From Actinostola sp. cb2023 (Eukaryota > Cnidaria > Anthozoa > Actiniaria > Actinostolidae), in contig JAUJYZ010001177.1 in the NCBI GenBank assembly GCA_033675265.1, positions 779,501 through 843,500 of the forward strand: a DNA stretch of 64,000 nt, read 5' to 3'. A model generated the notes under the pieces. The model was not told the DNA's origin. It did no database searches and was given only the letters and a program-made list of their open reading frames with translations. Within the stretch, counting starts at the first letter, position 1, and each line of letters begins with the position of its first letter. This document shows positions 24,955-45,200 of this stretch, one piece after another. The position numbers were made by a program, and so were the translations under genes.

Positions 24955-25495
24955 TCCACAAAATGGATAATCACAAAAAAAACACAAAACAGTGATTGTA
25001 AATGTTCATTTCGCAAAAGATGATAAGAATAGATAGAAAGACCGTCAGTTAGACTCATTTTTGTAATCATTAAACCCCAATACTGTAATTTGTAATAGTT
25101 AAGAATGATGTACACGTTGTACGTTGTAGCTTCAGGAGTTCAGTGACGTAGCACGAGCGACACAGAGCACAATACAGCTTTGTCGGCTAATGTGTCTTTC
25201 GGGTGTTTACAGGATTCATACACATCTATCATACACAAATGTAACCAAGAAAGAATAGTAATTTTAAAGTTAAATATTAAAGTCACAGTGAGACGTAACA
25301 GTGAGAGTTCGAGAGAATCGAAAGCCACCATTATTTTCAGAGCAGAAAGACGTGTAAGTTGGTTTTTAAGATTCAGGACATATTTACAAAAGTATATACT
25401 TACAAGAATATTATAAAAAGCACCACACGAACTGTAATTTCTATCACAAAATTCACATGATTCCCTTTCAGTTTCACCGGCGGACAACCCGCCAT
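20705..25495 (-). CDS. PLPP5: PAP2-family phospholipid phosphatase, PLPP4/5-like (complete)
   Basis: Dephosphorylates phosphatidic acid or diacylglycerol pyrophosphate at membranes (family role). Exons on the minus strand: 25495-25404, 24638-24533, 23662-23575, 23452-23389, 22915-22791, 22302-22132, 21183-21160 (24 nt) and 20892-20705. All phases fit, giving 285 aa against about 265-271 for human PLPP4/5. PAP2 motifs: KIMVGRPRP (112-120), FPSGHSS (152-158) with H156, and [12 protein letters not shown] (205-216) with H212 and D216. The usual Ser of the third motif is Thr205. EEMWLYKNP (35-43) is a PLPP4/5 signature. Several hydrophobic helices fit a multi-pass protein. Start ATG 25495 was chosen because its frame alone joins exon 2 and yields a hydrophobic N-terminus. 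Introns hold CAT and GATG arrays. It is one invertebrate relative of both human paralogues, so the symbol is approximate. Confidence 0.93.
21347..21456. mobile_element. MITE-like inverted repeat, GGGCCCAGTTGTTCG ends
   Basis: GGGCCCAGTTGTTCGAAAGGC pairs with GCCTTTCGAACAACTGGCCCC, with inner CTAATCCAGGATTA words repeated. The termini resemble the element at 434-587. It lies in PLPP intron 6. Confidence 0.75.
21520..22055. repeat. CAT/CAC trinucleotide array
   Basis: Over 500 bp of (ACC/ATC)n with interspersed CATCTTCACCATCATC and TCCAACACCATC words. Long open frames here, rich in His, Ile/Thr or Ser/Pro, are repeat artefacts. PLPP intron 6. Confidence 0.9.
22392..22524. mobile_element. MITE-like inverted repeat, TGAAGGGCTCCCTGCAAG ends
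   Basis: The arms TGAAGGGCTCCCTGCAAGAAT and its complement enclose GTGATCAAA…TTTGATCAC. A degenerate relative lies in the last ACTR1 intron at 33103-33210. PLPP intron 5. Confidence 0.75.
22925..23262. repeat. GATG tetranucleotide array
   Basis: Degenerate (GGAT/GAAT)n begins within 10 bp of the acceptor of PLPP exon 5, close to its polypyrimidine tract. Confidence 0.85.
24921..24951. repeat. Poly-C tract, about 31 nt
   Basis: An uninterrupted run of C lies in PLPP intron 1. Its length is likely unreliable in any assembly. Confidence 0.9.
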
Positions 25496-25904
25496 CTTGC
25501 AAAATATTTATTCAACTAACTCACTCCTCCCCTACATGGGATGATAGTTTTGTGAATTGTCCCGACCCCCTCTCCCGTACGTCTTGGAATCAATGAAAAT
25601 TTTATTCATGAATTTCTATCAAGTTTTGTGTTAAAAAATAGATACAAATTTGCTATAATTGGAAAGAAGTGACTAAGCATTTTTTTTAATTGAGAAATGT
25701 TCGAAATATAATTTTGGATTTTGGACATAGGCTTAAAAAGTTCTCCGCTGCCATAAAAACTGCAGTCACAACTGCTATTTCAATCTATTTCATTGGCTAA
25801 AACCTGTCACGTGGTTGGTACCTTCACTGCCCATTTTTAGGAGCAAAGGAGTTCTTCATGTTGTCCTCCAAATTTTAGCAAAAATCCAACTTTAAATTGC
25901 CACA
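25496..25904. promoter_or_regulatory. Shared head-to-head promoter, PLPP-like and ACTR1
   Basis: Only 409 bp separate the two start codons, which face away from each other. An inverted CCAAT (ATTGG, 25792-25796) and an E-box CACGTG (25808-25813) lie about 100 bp before the ACTR1 start. No TATA box is placed convincingly. A bidirectional promoter is inferred from spacing alone. Confidence 0.6.
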
Positions 25905-33356
<7,452 letters not shown>

Positions 33357-33402
33357 ACATATCTCCAATCCATTAGCTTATAGCATGTAATTTTAACCTT
33401 AT

Positions 33403-33408
33403 AGTAAA
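33403..33408 (+). terminator. Candidate poly(A) signal AGTAAA, ACTR1
   Basis: A variant signal 47 nt after the ACTR1 stop. A canonical AATAAA at 34257-34262 is an alternative about 900 nt away. Confidence 0.3.
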
Positions 33409-34377
33409 TAAGGATGGTTATTAACCATGGGAAAGAATTATGGTGTAGCACACGTAAGGTTATTGCGGCAGCTCTGAAGTTATCGGTGAGCTGTAATTAT
33501 TTACATGCAATTTTTTATTTAGAAGAAACTGTGTGCTCAATGGAGCACTCTATGCATTTTTGGGGTGGCAAATGGTCCCCACAAAAAGTCAGAGTCTTTG
33601 CGGTCTCGAAGACTCGTTTTTTTCGCAAAAAGCTGTCTCAAAGTCTCGAATTTTGAAAACAAAGGAAATCAGTGAAAAATCGTCTCGGGCTCGCAAAATA
33701 TGCCTTGTCTCGGAGTCTCGCAAAGTCTCGCCTTGACCATTCGATACCCCTCATCATCACCAGCACTGTACATGTCCACCGAGTGCATACAGTGATAGTC
33801 AAATCAGAAGAGTCTAATGTTTTCTCAAATCCCTTGGCATCTTATCCATTTAAGTGTGGACCTATAAGGAACTACAATATGTAGTTATGTCTAGGTGGAG
33901 ATGGTATATTCATTACTGCAGACATGGTATACATCCACCATTTGCATAGTGATTTGCCAAGTTTGTCCACAAAAAGTGGCCACTGTCAAAAATACCTCAG
34001 CACTTTTAATGCTCGATCTGATTCAACACAAATTATAGCAGAACTTACTAAAGATATAGCTGTAGATGCATTTGATCCCTGTTCATGTAGCAAATCCAAA
34101 ACATTGAGAAGTTGTACATGTACCGGTATGTTGAAGTATAATATGAAGAATAGGCAAGTTATTTAAAGTATTTCAAAGAATCTCGTACTAGAATATGTGG
34201 ATAATACTGAATCTAAAATGATATTAGATCATTCTGTCTCCTTTAAATTAAGTCTTAATAAAGAATCTACTCCTAGACTGAATTTTTCGACAACTGTTCC
34301 TTGGGTTTGATTACAGGCTCAGTTTTTTGGCCTGTTGGAGGCCGCTGTTATTGCACCTACCACTTCAATTGAACCAT

Positions 34378-34570
34378 AGAGTTGTTTTCGAATCGTACTA
34401 GTGGGAAACCTACGGTACCGTGACACTCAAATGGCTTCCTTTCTGAACCAATCAGAAAGCGTGCAGATGCATCTCAACCAATCAAACTCTTTCAATACAG
34501 CACGGTACCGTGACACTCTAATGGCTTCCTTTCTGAACCAATCAGAAAGCGTGTAGATGCACAGAGTTGT
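34378..34570. mobile_element. MITE group 1, subtype B, truncated copy
   Basis: Begins AGAGTTGTTTTCGAA and carries GGTACCGTGACACTCAAATG, then repeats the same interior block in tandem. It lacks the right terminal repeat. Intact subtype B copies are at 49052-49214 and 56939-57102. Confidence 0.7.
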
Positions 34571-34729
34571 ACTTGGGAAGCACATGATTTTGCAGGCTTT
34601 GAAGATAGTGGTTATAAAGAAAATGGGTTAACCATGTATGTACATGTATTGTTACAGTACCACACATTCCCATCACCCTACCCAAGTGAGCTCAACATTC
34701 CCAAATGATGCAGACACTAGAAACCAGAC

Positions 34730-34735
34730 TTTATT
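34730..34735 (-). terminator. Candidate poly(A) signal AATAAA, MOGS
   Basis: The complement of TTTATT lies about 165 nt beyond the MOGS stop codon. Confidence 0.4.
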
Positions 34736-34899
34736 TAAAATCACTAGCCATGAACACACCTGTATCAAAGTTAATAATTTAAATTTAATAGGGGGTTTGA
34801 CTAAGTTTTTTACATTCTTTTCAAGCCATCCATTGTGGGCTTCCTGTGCCACAGGGATCCCAAAAAGATGTTTCAAAAGGATTTTTCAAATTAAAGAAT

Positions 34900-37566
34900 C
34901 TAATATTGTTCAGACATCATAAGCACCACCAATGAAGACCAACCAGTGAATGGATGAGATCCTTTACCATGGCCAGTTTGGTCGTCATACTGTTCCCAAA
35001 CAAATCCAGAACTCCTATACTGACTAAACATATTAGATATGAGATTATTCCTGAGCTCAGTATAAATTTGACGGGCAGTATGTTGATATGGACCTTCAAT
35101 ATTACTATAATAATGCAATGCCCTGACAGACAAGAAGTTGATGTTGATCCAGATGGAACCCCTCCAGTAGGGTGGGTCATGCTCTGTGTTGTACTTCTTG
35201 TAAAGGGGGTCACTCTTTGAGAGCGAGCGCAGGCCATAATCAGTCCAAAGGAGGTCAGGATTTTGTAAATCTGCGAGTAGCTTTTCAAGCTTCAGGGAAG
35301 TTGGCTTGAGGATTTGGAGAAGGAACGGGAACAAGCTGACATAGCCAAAGCTGTTGACAAATCTCTGGATGGGTCCTGTTCGTGATTTGACTACCCTAAC
35401 CATCTTCATTGGCCCACCTGGCTGACTAGATTTGTGCTCTAGTTTCACAAGCTTCGTATGGTTGCCATAGTCGCTGTACATTTGGCCTTTGGGAGACCAA
35501 TGGTACTTGTCCAACAGTTTGGCATCGGAAAGATAAGCATTAGTTGCACGATATTCCTCGGAAGGTTTTCCAACTGCTTCTGCTATCTTTGCCATCAGCC
35601 CTGATGCAAAGGCCATCCAACATCGAAGATCAACGTGACGCTCATCATCAGTTGGATGGGATGAACGGGGATAGTCGTCAAGACCTGATGTCAATGTCTT
35701 AGGGTTAAGTTCCCTGTCTGTTTTACCATCTCTACCATGCCATCGATATGTTGAAGGGAGTTGCCCAAGTTGGGTCGTATTAAACCAATTAAACCACGCC
35801 TTCAAACGTGGGAAAATTCGCACCAAATATTCTTTGTCCAAGACTCCTTTATCAATCATTGACTTTATTGATAGAATTAGTGTTGGTGGATTAGCGTTCT
35901 CGTTGTGTTGAGTTACAAATTCCACTGGTACTTTGGTGTGTGCCTCATCACCTAGAATCTGTTCTCTGGGAATCCAACCCTCAATATTCATCAAATCAAG
36001 CCAATGACCAATTACATCCATGCTGATCGCTGTATCCCACTGACTTATCAAAAGTTGGTGAAACCCCTCGTCCCATAGGAAACCACGGGGAAAGAAAGGT
36101 CTAGATGGCACAGCAGTGTACAAAGGACTTGCCCAGTAGTCCACAGGTTCCTTAAGGTGCCTTGAGATGACGCGCGATTTGCCATAAAAGTAACCAATCC
36201 CACCAATCATATTACTCAATGCAGCTTGTGCAAATGTGACCTCTTCTTTGTCAAACCCTTTAGACTTCAAAGGGAATTTCTCCTCAAAAGTTTTCTGGAA
36301 ATTTTCCGAATAACTTGCAAAGGCTTCGGAGAATACTCCACCGGCAAGTCTCTCGGATCTTGATGTGAAACTACCGGACTCAAAAACGACTTCCATCTCA
36401 AAGGGTAGCTGAAGTGTCCATTGTTGAATGTAGAGATTCGTTGGGAGTTGTTTTTGATTTTCGTCTTGTTTAGGAAGAAATCCCTGCAGCCCAATCAATT
36501 TATTCTTCTTTCCAACTTTGACATAATTTAAACTTTGCATCACGACATCTTTGATAGAATGGATATTGGGGGTATGTGTCACGAGGAAGTTTGAGAGTTT
36601 TACGTTTTTGCTTGGTTTGGGGAAAAGGACGTTGAATTTGCCTAGCTCTGGAGATTCCCCCCGTAAAGCTGTTAGAGTGTTCTTGGTATTGATTGAAGGT
36701 CGCAGTTTTATTTGATCTTCATGAGTGACATAAAACAGCAAGGACACAAGCTGATTTGGATTCCCCTACAACAAAAACAACTTTATCAAAAAAGCTTGAT
36801 AACATTACATGTATGTAGTAGCCTGGTATCATCTTTAAAAGACCTTCAATAGACCTCAAATAGTCAGAGGGGACCAGAACAAAATTTATCTGCATATTTT
36901 GCCATGGGTTTCCTGTGCCAAGGAACAGTCCTACAATGCGCATACAATGTACCACAGGAAGGTTGTGGTTCAATTCGGATGCGAGCGCAAGCTAGAGGAA
37001 GGGGACCTGGGAATGATTTTGATTAGGTTCAAGTCTCCCTCTCAAATAAATTGACACAGATAACCCACAAGGCAATAATTGCATCAAAGTACTATGTGTA
37101 CGAACCTGATCTCTCTTTCTCCCAGTAACCCTGATAGTCCAGTCACCACCATGACCACCACCAGAACGTTTGACAAAATCTGTGTTCAATATGAAGTCAT
37201 CGTCAACAATCTCTTGAGTGCCAAACTTAACTCCATCATGCTTAAGCCATCCGTACTTTGGAAGTCGGTCATTCTGTTCACATGTGTGTCTGATTGACAG
37301 CTGCCCATCATGAGGGAACTGGGAAAACCACATAAGGCCAGGTATAAGAGACTTTGGGCTTCTTGTCCTGGCAATAAAATATATAATGAGATAATAACTA
37401 TGTGGATATAAGGCTTTGAGCTAATAGTCCATCTTGATAACTCAATCAAAGAAAACAAAGAAAGTGCTTCACCAGACGAGCAGGCAGGCAAGACAGGCAG
37501 ACAGACCATCAGGCAGGCAAGACAGACAGACAGAACAAACAGAACAGGGTGTCAGACAGGCAAAAT

Positions 37567-37601
<35 letters not shown>

Positions 37602-38149
37602 TAGTAAGCAGATATAGTCATGAATATTTAATAATACTCTTGTCACCTGTTTTACTTGAGGTCAGGTGTCTATAATTTTATCAATTTACTTTATTAAAAT
37701 CAACCTTTTTAATTCATGTTATTAAATTAAACTCTGGTAACGCTTTCTAAGTACCTTTTCTAAAACAAGAGATTCCTGATATTACGAAATGTTCGACAAG
37801 AGAAAACGGTACGACCACAAATGCACAGTACAAAAATACTTTACCTCATTCCAAAGTACACATTCGACCTGTATGTTCCCCAGAACCTCCTCATATCACT
37901 TTTGGCTTTATCCACAACAGGTGCACTGTCTAAAGGCGTGTATAGACGAGAGGTTTTGTGATAATTCCAGATGGAATAGCCTCCGATCAAGCAACAAGGA
38001 ACAGCTATCAATAATCCAAGCACAAACAAAGGGAAAGAATTGCTTTCCTGTGAATTATTACGGCTACGATGCTTTGATGCTTTGGGTCTTGCTTCTTTAT
38101 TATCGGTTGCTGGTTCAAATGCGTGTTTTCCTCGTCTTGGACGAGCCAT
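34900..38149 (-). CDS. MOGS: Mannosyl-oligosaccharide glucosidase (ER glucosidase I), GH63
   Basis: Removes the outermost alpha-1,2-linked glucose from Glc3Man9GlcNAc2 at the start of N-glycan processing in the ER. Exons on the minus strand: 38149-37845, 37367-37106 and 36765-34900, joining in phase to 810 aa (human 837). The start ATG 38149 has G at -3 and +4. A basic cytosolic tail is followed by one membrane segment (about residues 39-61), the family's type II topology. FWGTYRSNVYFGMRTRSPKS and GLMWF match the family N-domain. The GH63 catalytic domain contains FFPRGFLWDEGFHQ (WDEGFH near 420-425), GLDDYPR, EHDPPYWRGSIW and the C-terminal HPFTGWSSLVVLMMSEQY. Nearly the whole lumenal part is one 1.9-kb exon. 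No breaks are seen. Confidence 0.97.
37480..37602. repeat. CAGA microsatellite
   Basis: (CAGA)n and GGCAGGCAAGACAG words in MOGS intron 1. Confidence 0.85.
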
Positions 38150-38815
38150 CGCATGGAAATATCCCGGCAATTAACGGTTTCCTTTAAAATTTAGCTTAGT
38201 GCAAAAAAACAATAAGCCGGTCAGGCGGCCATTTTTAGTGAGCCTTCGTTTTTAGTGAACAGTGGTTTAGCCCATGAGCTGAATGATATTTGGGCTTTCT
38301 GTGTCACTGTTTAAATTTATTTGTTTGTTTCAGGCTCAAAGGTTTTTTTTTTCTTCACCAATTAACTTATCATTTGTCCAAACTAAAAATGGCATAATGA
38401 AGAATTGTGCATCTAAGTATCACGATATCAGGGAATCAAACCGCAAAAGCTTGGGAAACGGGGAACCTACCACCTCCTACCCCTCATTTAGGACTTGCAA
38501 TAATCCCCCTTAACTCTTGTTATCACCCAATTTCTGGTGCGTTTTAGAGCAGTCTCTATGCTTGTTTTATCCGATGATCATTGGCAAATGTATTGAAAAT
38601 TGTATGGTGTCAGTAAATATAAATAAATAAATATACGGTAAACTTTATTTTACGAGGGTAGCACTTAATTGGGGTCGAAATATTGTGAAAGGTTGCACTT
38701 TTATGCTATTCAAAATGAAGGTGATGTTATGAAATTGGACGGACAAAAAGTAGCCGTTTCCTGTTGGTACGGTTTTTACCATGGCGAAGAACAGATGAGA
38801 AAGAGAGCAAGAGCT

Positions 38816-38862
38816 GTTACGTACGTAGATGTTACGTACGTAGCTGTTACGTACGCACGTAG
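38816..38862. repeat. GTTACGTACGTAG tandem palindromes
   Basis: Three units of GTTACGTACGTAGATG/CTG/CACG in a row. TACGTA is self-complementary. Function unknown. Confidence 0.6.
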
Positions 38863-39081
38863 AAGATACGTGCATGACTACGGCTTTTATTCGATGGTAG
38901 ACTGAAGATGTACGTACCCTGTGTGCAGACATTCCTTTCCTCTTTGACTTTGGGTTGTATTAAAGTCAGAGGGAAGCAGAAGGAATCTCGCAGGGTGTAG
39001 AAGATGCGACTGATACGTGTATGGATGTTTTATTTTTATTTTGGCGTTAACGTGCAATTATTTCGCTTTAGAACAATTCAA

Positions 39082-39087
39082 TTTATT
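39082..39087 (-). terminator. Candidate poly(A) signal AATAAA, kinesin
   Basis: The complement of TTTATT lies about 58 nt beyond the kinesin stop codon at 39145. Confidence 0.5.
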
Positions 39088-39144
39088 TAATCCCTAGTTT
39101 CTCTTCATTTACGTGCTTGGCATTTACAATGGTATTTATCAAAA

Positions 39145-42100
39145 CTATTTCTCTTTGTCACTTTTAACAGTTCTAACATCAGCTTTTTTCTTAGGTTTCC
39201 TCCTAAAAGAAACTCTAGCCTTTGATCCTAAACAAGAAAGTAAGTTCATGCGTTTCTTTTTGCGTTTTGATTGGTCTTCGACTTCTTCGTCTTCAGACTC
39301 TATTATAACATGCTCCTCTTCGCTTTTATCGGTAAATTCTACAGCGTCCCTGTTCGATGAACCAGGTCGACTGTCACCCGTCTCATCGGAGGCACCGTCA
39401 GGAACACGTGCTATGTCACGTGACAAGAGTGTGAGATCCTCTGAGTAGAGGGGGTCACCTGACATGATTTTTTCAAAGTTCTTGCTCCAGGGATCTTGGT
39501 CTTGAGAGTCTGTTCCACTTGCTTGTCCATCGTTCTCATCAATGGAGAGCACCGGTGATCTGCATCAGAAAAGAACAATGGGAAGAAGGTACAAGAAACT
39601 AATGTCCTATTTTGCAGGGTCCTCAGGAGAGGGTGATGGGTGGCTATTGTCCCTGGGCACTGTTTTGACCAGTAATCAGTGAAGACATCTTCACTGATAT
39701 AGTAAGTGGGGACCAGAACACACCCATGAACCTACCAAACGTACAATCGAACCCCTATTAAGCGGCCACCCTCGGAGATATGGCAAGTGGCCGCTTAATA
39801 GAGGGAGTTTTTACGGGCAGTAAACAATAGTTTCGGGACTTTGATAACTGGCCGCTTAATAGGGGGTGGCCGCTTAATAGGGTTTCGACTGCATTTTCCT
39901 AACACAATACACCAAACGTGTCAAATCACTTGAAGCATCCCCGAACCAAACTCTATCCCCACTAGTCCTACTGTTGCTTAAATTGTCAGCTTCATATAGA
40001 GTCGTTTTCGTATGAGTGGGAAACCTACGGTACGGAGTTACGGTCACTGTACAGAATCGAACACATTGTACTCAACCAATCACAGCGCGCGAAATCATTT
40101 CTCAACCAATCAGAATGCTTGGATACGGCACGGGCACGGTCACGGTACGGTACCGTCACTGCGCGGCACGAACCGTACCGTAACTACTTCCCACTCATAC
40201 GAAAACGACTCTATCTGCTCCAAATACTAGTTACCTTGGCAACGTCCAGTCGTCACTCGTTTGACATTCCCGGTGATGTACAGGGCTTTTGAGTACAGGA
40301 TCTGTGCACGTGCCAGTATCTGAAAACGAGAGATATTCATTCAACTGTAGAAGGTTACATGTAGATTTTCTCGTTGACGTGAAAATCCAGGTTAATTAGT
40401 GGTTTAGTTATAGTTATTGGTCTTCCTGTGGTACATCTGAGGAGAAGGAATGGGAATGAAGAACAGGTTATGTCCTAGCTACCAGTCCTCTCCTCTTACC
40501 CTCTTACCACAGGGTTACCAAGAAATTATGACATTTTACAAGGTCAGTCTGTTGTATTTCTTATTTTAGTTTTAATGGGTTAACGTTATCTTACTTAGTA
40601 TTATAGTTGGTGGGTTAGAATTTTTGGTCTGTTTTGGTTATCATTTATCGCAGTTTAGTCAGTAAATTAGTTGATATTGGTGACTTCTGTTGTACAAACA
40701 TTGATATTAACCTTCCTGCCTATGTCTCGACGTAAAGTTCAGAAGTCCTACAAGAAAGACAATAAATGCTTTATAACATTATTCTTCGCATTTAAACGGT
40801 GTTGTGCGGCTTTTTTGGAGTCGACTTCATTTCTTATCCCAAAAAAATAACTGAATATTCCACCTTGAACCATACATACATACATACTTTAATGATCTCA
40901 TCCCCATAGCTAGGGCTTTTCAGAGTCAAAGATTACAAGGAAAAATAGCGCGGCATTTGAGAAAAAGGTGCAACCCAGTGCATTTTCAAATAGCTTTACA
41001 GCGTTATAGAGCGTTGACAGCTTTTGTGATTATAGATGTTTTATGGCGAAATACTTCGGTTAGAAATATCGGTAGATATTCGAGAAGCATCGAGTTAGCT
41101 GCAATTAATATTGCCCAAGCAATCATTATTTATTCAGTTGTCTGATGCAATGCTATTATCCCTATGATATACAGTCAATGTCATTAACGTTGTCCAGCTA
41201 AAAAGAGATTGACACTACAATAAATGTCACGTGTCTCATCATATATTCGTTTTGCACGCGCGATATGAGCAATTATTGTGCACGTTGGTGCCGATATACT
41301 TCATACTTTGACTTAGATCAGCTCCACGTGCACAATAATTGCTTGCTTCATGCACGCAAAACGAATATATGAGTCACGTGACATTTATTGTAGTGTTAAC
41401 CTCTTTTTAGCTGGACAACGTTAATGACATTGACTGTATACACCTATTTCAAAAAAGGTTGTCGAGGACATCAGTCCATAGGCGACAGGTTATAGGTCGT
41501 TGCAAGACCGAACTGCATTATGGTAACAGCTTGAATAGCCAAAGATAGCACTTCCTGTATGAAAAGCTGTATGATATCGTAACTAATTGAATTCAAACAG
41601 GACAAGACAAATTTTGAATCGAATTTTCTCTGGCATCCACGACATTCAATGTTACCATAATGCAGTTCGGTCTTGGAACGACCTATAACCTATCGCCCAT
41701 GGACTGATGTCTTTGACAACCTTTTTTGAAATAGGTGTATGCTCAACATTGGCTTTCGCACGTACATTATTATTTAAGCACGCGCAGTATAAATACGGGG
41801 GCCTGGAGTCCAACCTCGTTCACTACCTCGTTCCCAGCACCTCCTCTGACTCCTCGCTGTAACGATCGTGATGACAGGGCCCTGGGTACGAGGTTGCCTG
41901 GAGTCGATTGGTATGACCAACGATTTCCAACACCTCATACGAATAACGTTTTTTTTACCAATGAACACTTTCATCTGATTGACCGAGTAGACTGAATGGT
42001 TGGCTGGGCGATTTATGGGGTTGGTCTTTCCCTTACCTTTTCGTAGATGCTGTTTTATAGACTTTGGCTGGTCGTCTGTCTGGACTTCCTGGTCGACCTG

Positions 42101-42168
42101 AGTTGCAACAGTTTGATAAATCGAGTCAGATGATATCATCATTGTGATGAAGATTACATGTCGAATAG

Positions 42169-42200
<32 letters not shown>

Positions 42201-42211
42201 TAATAATAATA

Positions 42212-42247
<36 letters not shown>

Positions 42248-45200
42248 CAATTTATATATAATAATAATAATATGGCATTTCCTATTGACAATTGACCCAT
42301 AGTTGTTATAATTTATCTACTACGATAACACTTAAACCACCATAGTCAGAATGTCACGAATTTAAAGTTTGCGTGATTTGGCTTGCGCGCGCGAGCAAAA
42401 AAAAACACACAACAATTTCTGCGGGGTTTCCCCCGCGGTGGGATTTTCCCCACGGTGTGCGCAACCATAATTTATTTAACTACTTTCAAACCTTTTTTTA
42501 ACACATCAAGCTATTTTTAAAATGTTCAGTCAGCATTTCTGCGCAGTTCAGTTGCATCACCTGTGCGCAACGACTTTTCAACCGTTTTTTTAACATCTAA
42601 GATTATTCTGTGATATGCATACCTTAGTAATCTCCTCTGGAACTAACGTAGCACACATCTCTGACATCGATTCTATCCCTAGTTCGTCCTCGTTAGTTCG
42701 CGCTCTGTTCTGTAGGACCAGAATACAGCTCATGACAGTTTTATTCACCAGTAAAAGATTAACAGCCTGTTCTAGGGCCGATAAGGGTAACTCTAGTTCT
42801 TGGTCGCAATGTTCTTTATTTCCCACTGAAAATTGTATTAGAAGTATGAATGAATAGAGAGTACCTAAGAATATAGTTGTTTCACTGGGAAAAAAATGCT
42901 CTTTATTTCTTGGAATTAAATTTCCAAGGAATTTCCAAGGAATTTCCAAGGAATTTCCAAGGAATTTCCGAAGAATTTCCGAAGAATTTCCGAGGAATTT
43001 CCGAGGAATTTCCGAGGAATTTCCGAGGTTTGAAGAGCGCGCGTTTTTTCATTGTAGCACATGGCATGCCCATCTTATTACATTATAGCATGATATGGTA
43101 ACCTATATGAGCAAGCCCAATGTGTCGGTATCGCTGCGCGTAGCCTAAAGGCTCGGACACACGATGCAACTTTTCTTGCAACGTTGCGCGCAACAGTTGC
43201 AGCAGTAGGACCGAGTTCTACTTCTGCAACCGTTGCAAGAAAAGTTGCATCGTGTGTCTGGGCCTTAATGGTGCGTGACAGTATAGTTCAGTTGATGCGA
43301 CATAGGGTTGTGTGACGTGTGTGATATTGAGTATCAGATATATGATGTGGTATAGCTAGTATGAAAAGACAGAGCGTTGTTTGCTGTGGTGTATGAATTG
43401 CATGGTGTAGTGTGGTATCTGGTAACATATGGTGCACGTAGCGTCGTAGTCTTTGGTAGTGTATGGTGCCATTTGCTTTTATTAACCGGAAGTGACGTAG
43501 GATCTGGAAGAGCTTACCTCGTGCTGCAATTTCAATACACAGTTTGTCTCGCACACAGTCGAAGAGATATCTCATTAATCGAGGTGAATCTAAGGTAAAA
43601 TACAGAAATAATATATAAACCTTCTCACGGGTGCGCAATATTGCCGAAGTATGTTGGCATCGTAGTTCAATAAACTTCAGTTAGTCACGATGAGGATAGG
43701 TGGATATGCTGCAGTCATGTTGTCAGTAATATTGCGCGCATTGTTGCAATGACACATTTTCAGCATATTGCCGAAGTATGATGGCATCGTAATTCAATAA
43801 ACTTAGTCACGATAAGGATAGGTGGATATGCTGCAGTCATATTGCCGGTAATATTGCGCGCATTGTTGCAATGACACATTTTCAGCATATTGCCGAAGTA
43901 TGATGGCATCGTACTTCAATAAACTTAGTCACGAGGATAGGTGGATATGCTGCAGTCATATTGCCGGTAATATTGCGCGCATTGTTGCATTGTGTGTCTG
44001 TACGTTTAGTAATATTACTCACCATCTTCACCATAACCCGACAGATCCACCAAGAAGACAGCGGAGAAGAAGTTGACTGTTTCTCTGTCCAATTCATTCT
44101 TTAGTCTCACCAGCTCCACATCGAGTGTCGACACTCTATCCTTAAGTATCCGCATTTGTTTGACTGATTCGTCGATGAAATCCTCATCGTCTTCTTCCGC
44201 CAAAGGAACACAGACATTTGAACCGACCATCTCTTTTTGTAAATTCAATCGAGGATCGACGGGAGACATTTCACAACCGCTGTCACTTGTCTGTCGAGTT
44301 TGTCGCGGACTCAGTGGCTCTTGGTCACAGTAGGATCCCATACTAGAGCTAGTTCCCGATCCTGAGTTATTATTATCGGACCAGAAATCACTACTGACTT
44401 TAGAGCCGATCGTCGACGACGAATCATTGCATGGCGATTTCGCTTTACGTTCAAATTCACTCATTAAGTCACGTGATACTTTAAGAGCTGTTGATTGGTT
44501 GGAGCGTTCGTCTGTGTTGCATGAAAGTTTGGGCGACGATGGGAATTGGAATAAGAAAGCGTCGCGAAGTGAATCAGCACTAGCTATGGATATTATGTCC
44601 CCTGATTGCACAGCTCTCAAACTATCCAAGATGAACCCCCCCTTCTCCAATAGATTAATTCCCATATTCTCCAGTAATTCATCATCATAGTCAGCCCACC
44701 CGCTGTCAGTAGACCGGGGGGCCACCCCATTACACACATCAGCGATGTCTTGCATTTGGTATAATAACTGTAGGGACATTATTTCAGCTAGGAGCACATT
44801 ATAAAAGGTCTCCGTAGATGTACTCTCGCTATCTGTCGGCACTACTGGTGGTAGCTCCATATTGATCATGTCCTCTGACGACGACTGACAACATGCGTCC
44901 CTAAAGTCCTTTTCCGCTTGTTTTCGTTGCTCAGCAATTCGCTTTCTCTCCTCTTCTAGCTCACTCTCAAACTTTTGTCGCTCCCTAAGTTGTATTTCTG
45001 CAACATGTTGCCTTTCTGCTTCAAGTAAACTTTCGATCTTTGATTTTTCTCTTTCCTCAAGAAGAAGTGAACGTCGTTTTTCTTCCTTCAGTTCTTGTTT
45101 TAACCGCTCGATTTCCTTCTGGTGCTCGCTAAGCCTCGTGTTACTCTGACTTTCATCTTGTAACGACTTTTCCAATACGGCTTCCTGCTCTTTTTCGAGC

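Larger units (their letters stand above)
33357..34899. other. Tail-to-tail intergenic region, ACTR1 and MOGS
   Basis: No gene is supported. It holds both 3' flanks, a tandem AGTCTCG-rich stretch near 33590-33735 and a truncated MITE at 34378-34570. Small open frames (for example 33924-34166) show no recognisable family. Confidence 0.65.
38150..39144. other. Intergenic region, MOGS start to kinesin end
   Basis: About 1 kb holding the MOGS upstream region and the kinesin 3' flank. A cluster of GTTACGTACGTA words at 38816-38862 is a small tandem palindrome. No gene is supported. Confidence 0.65.
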
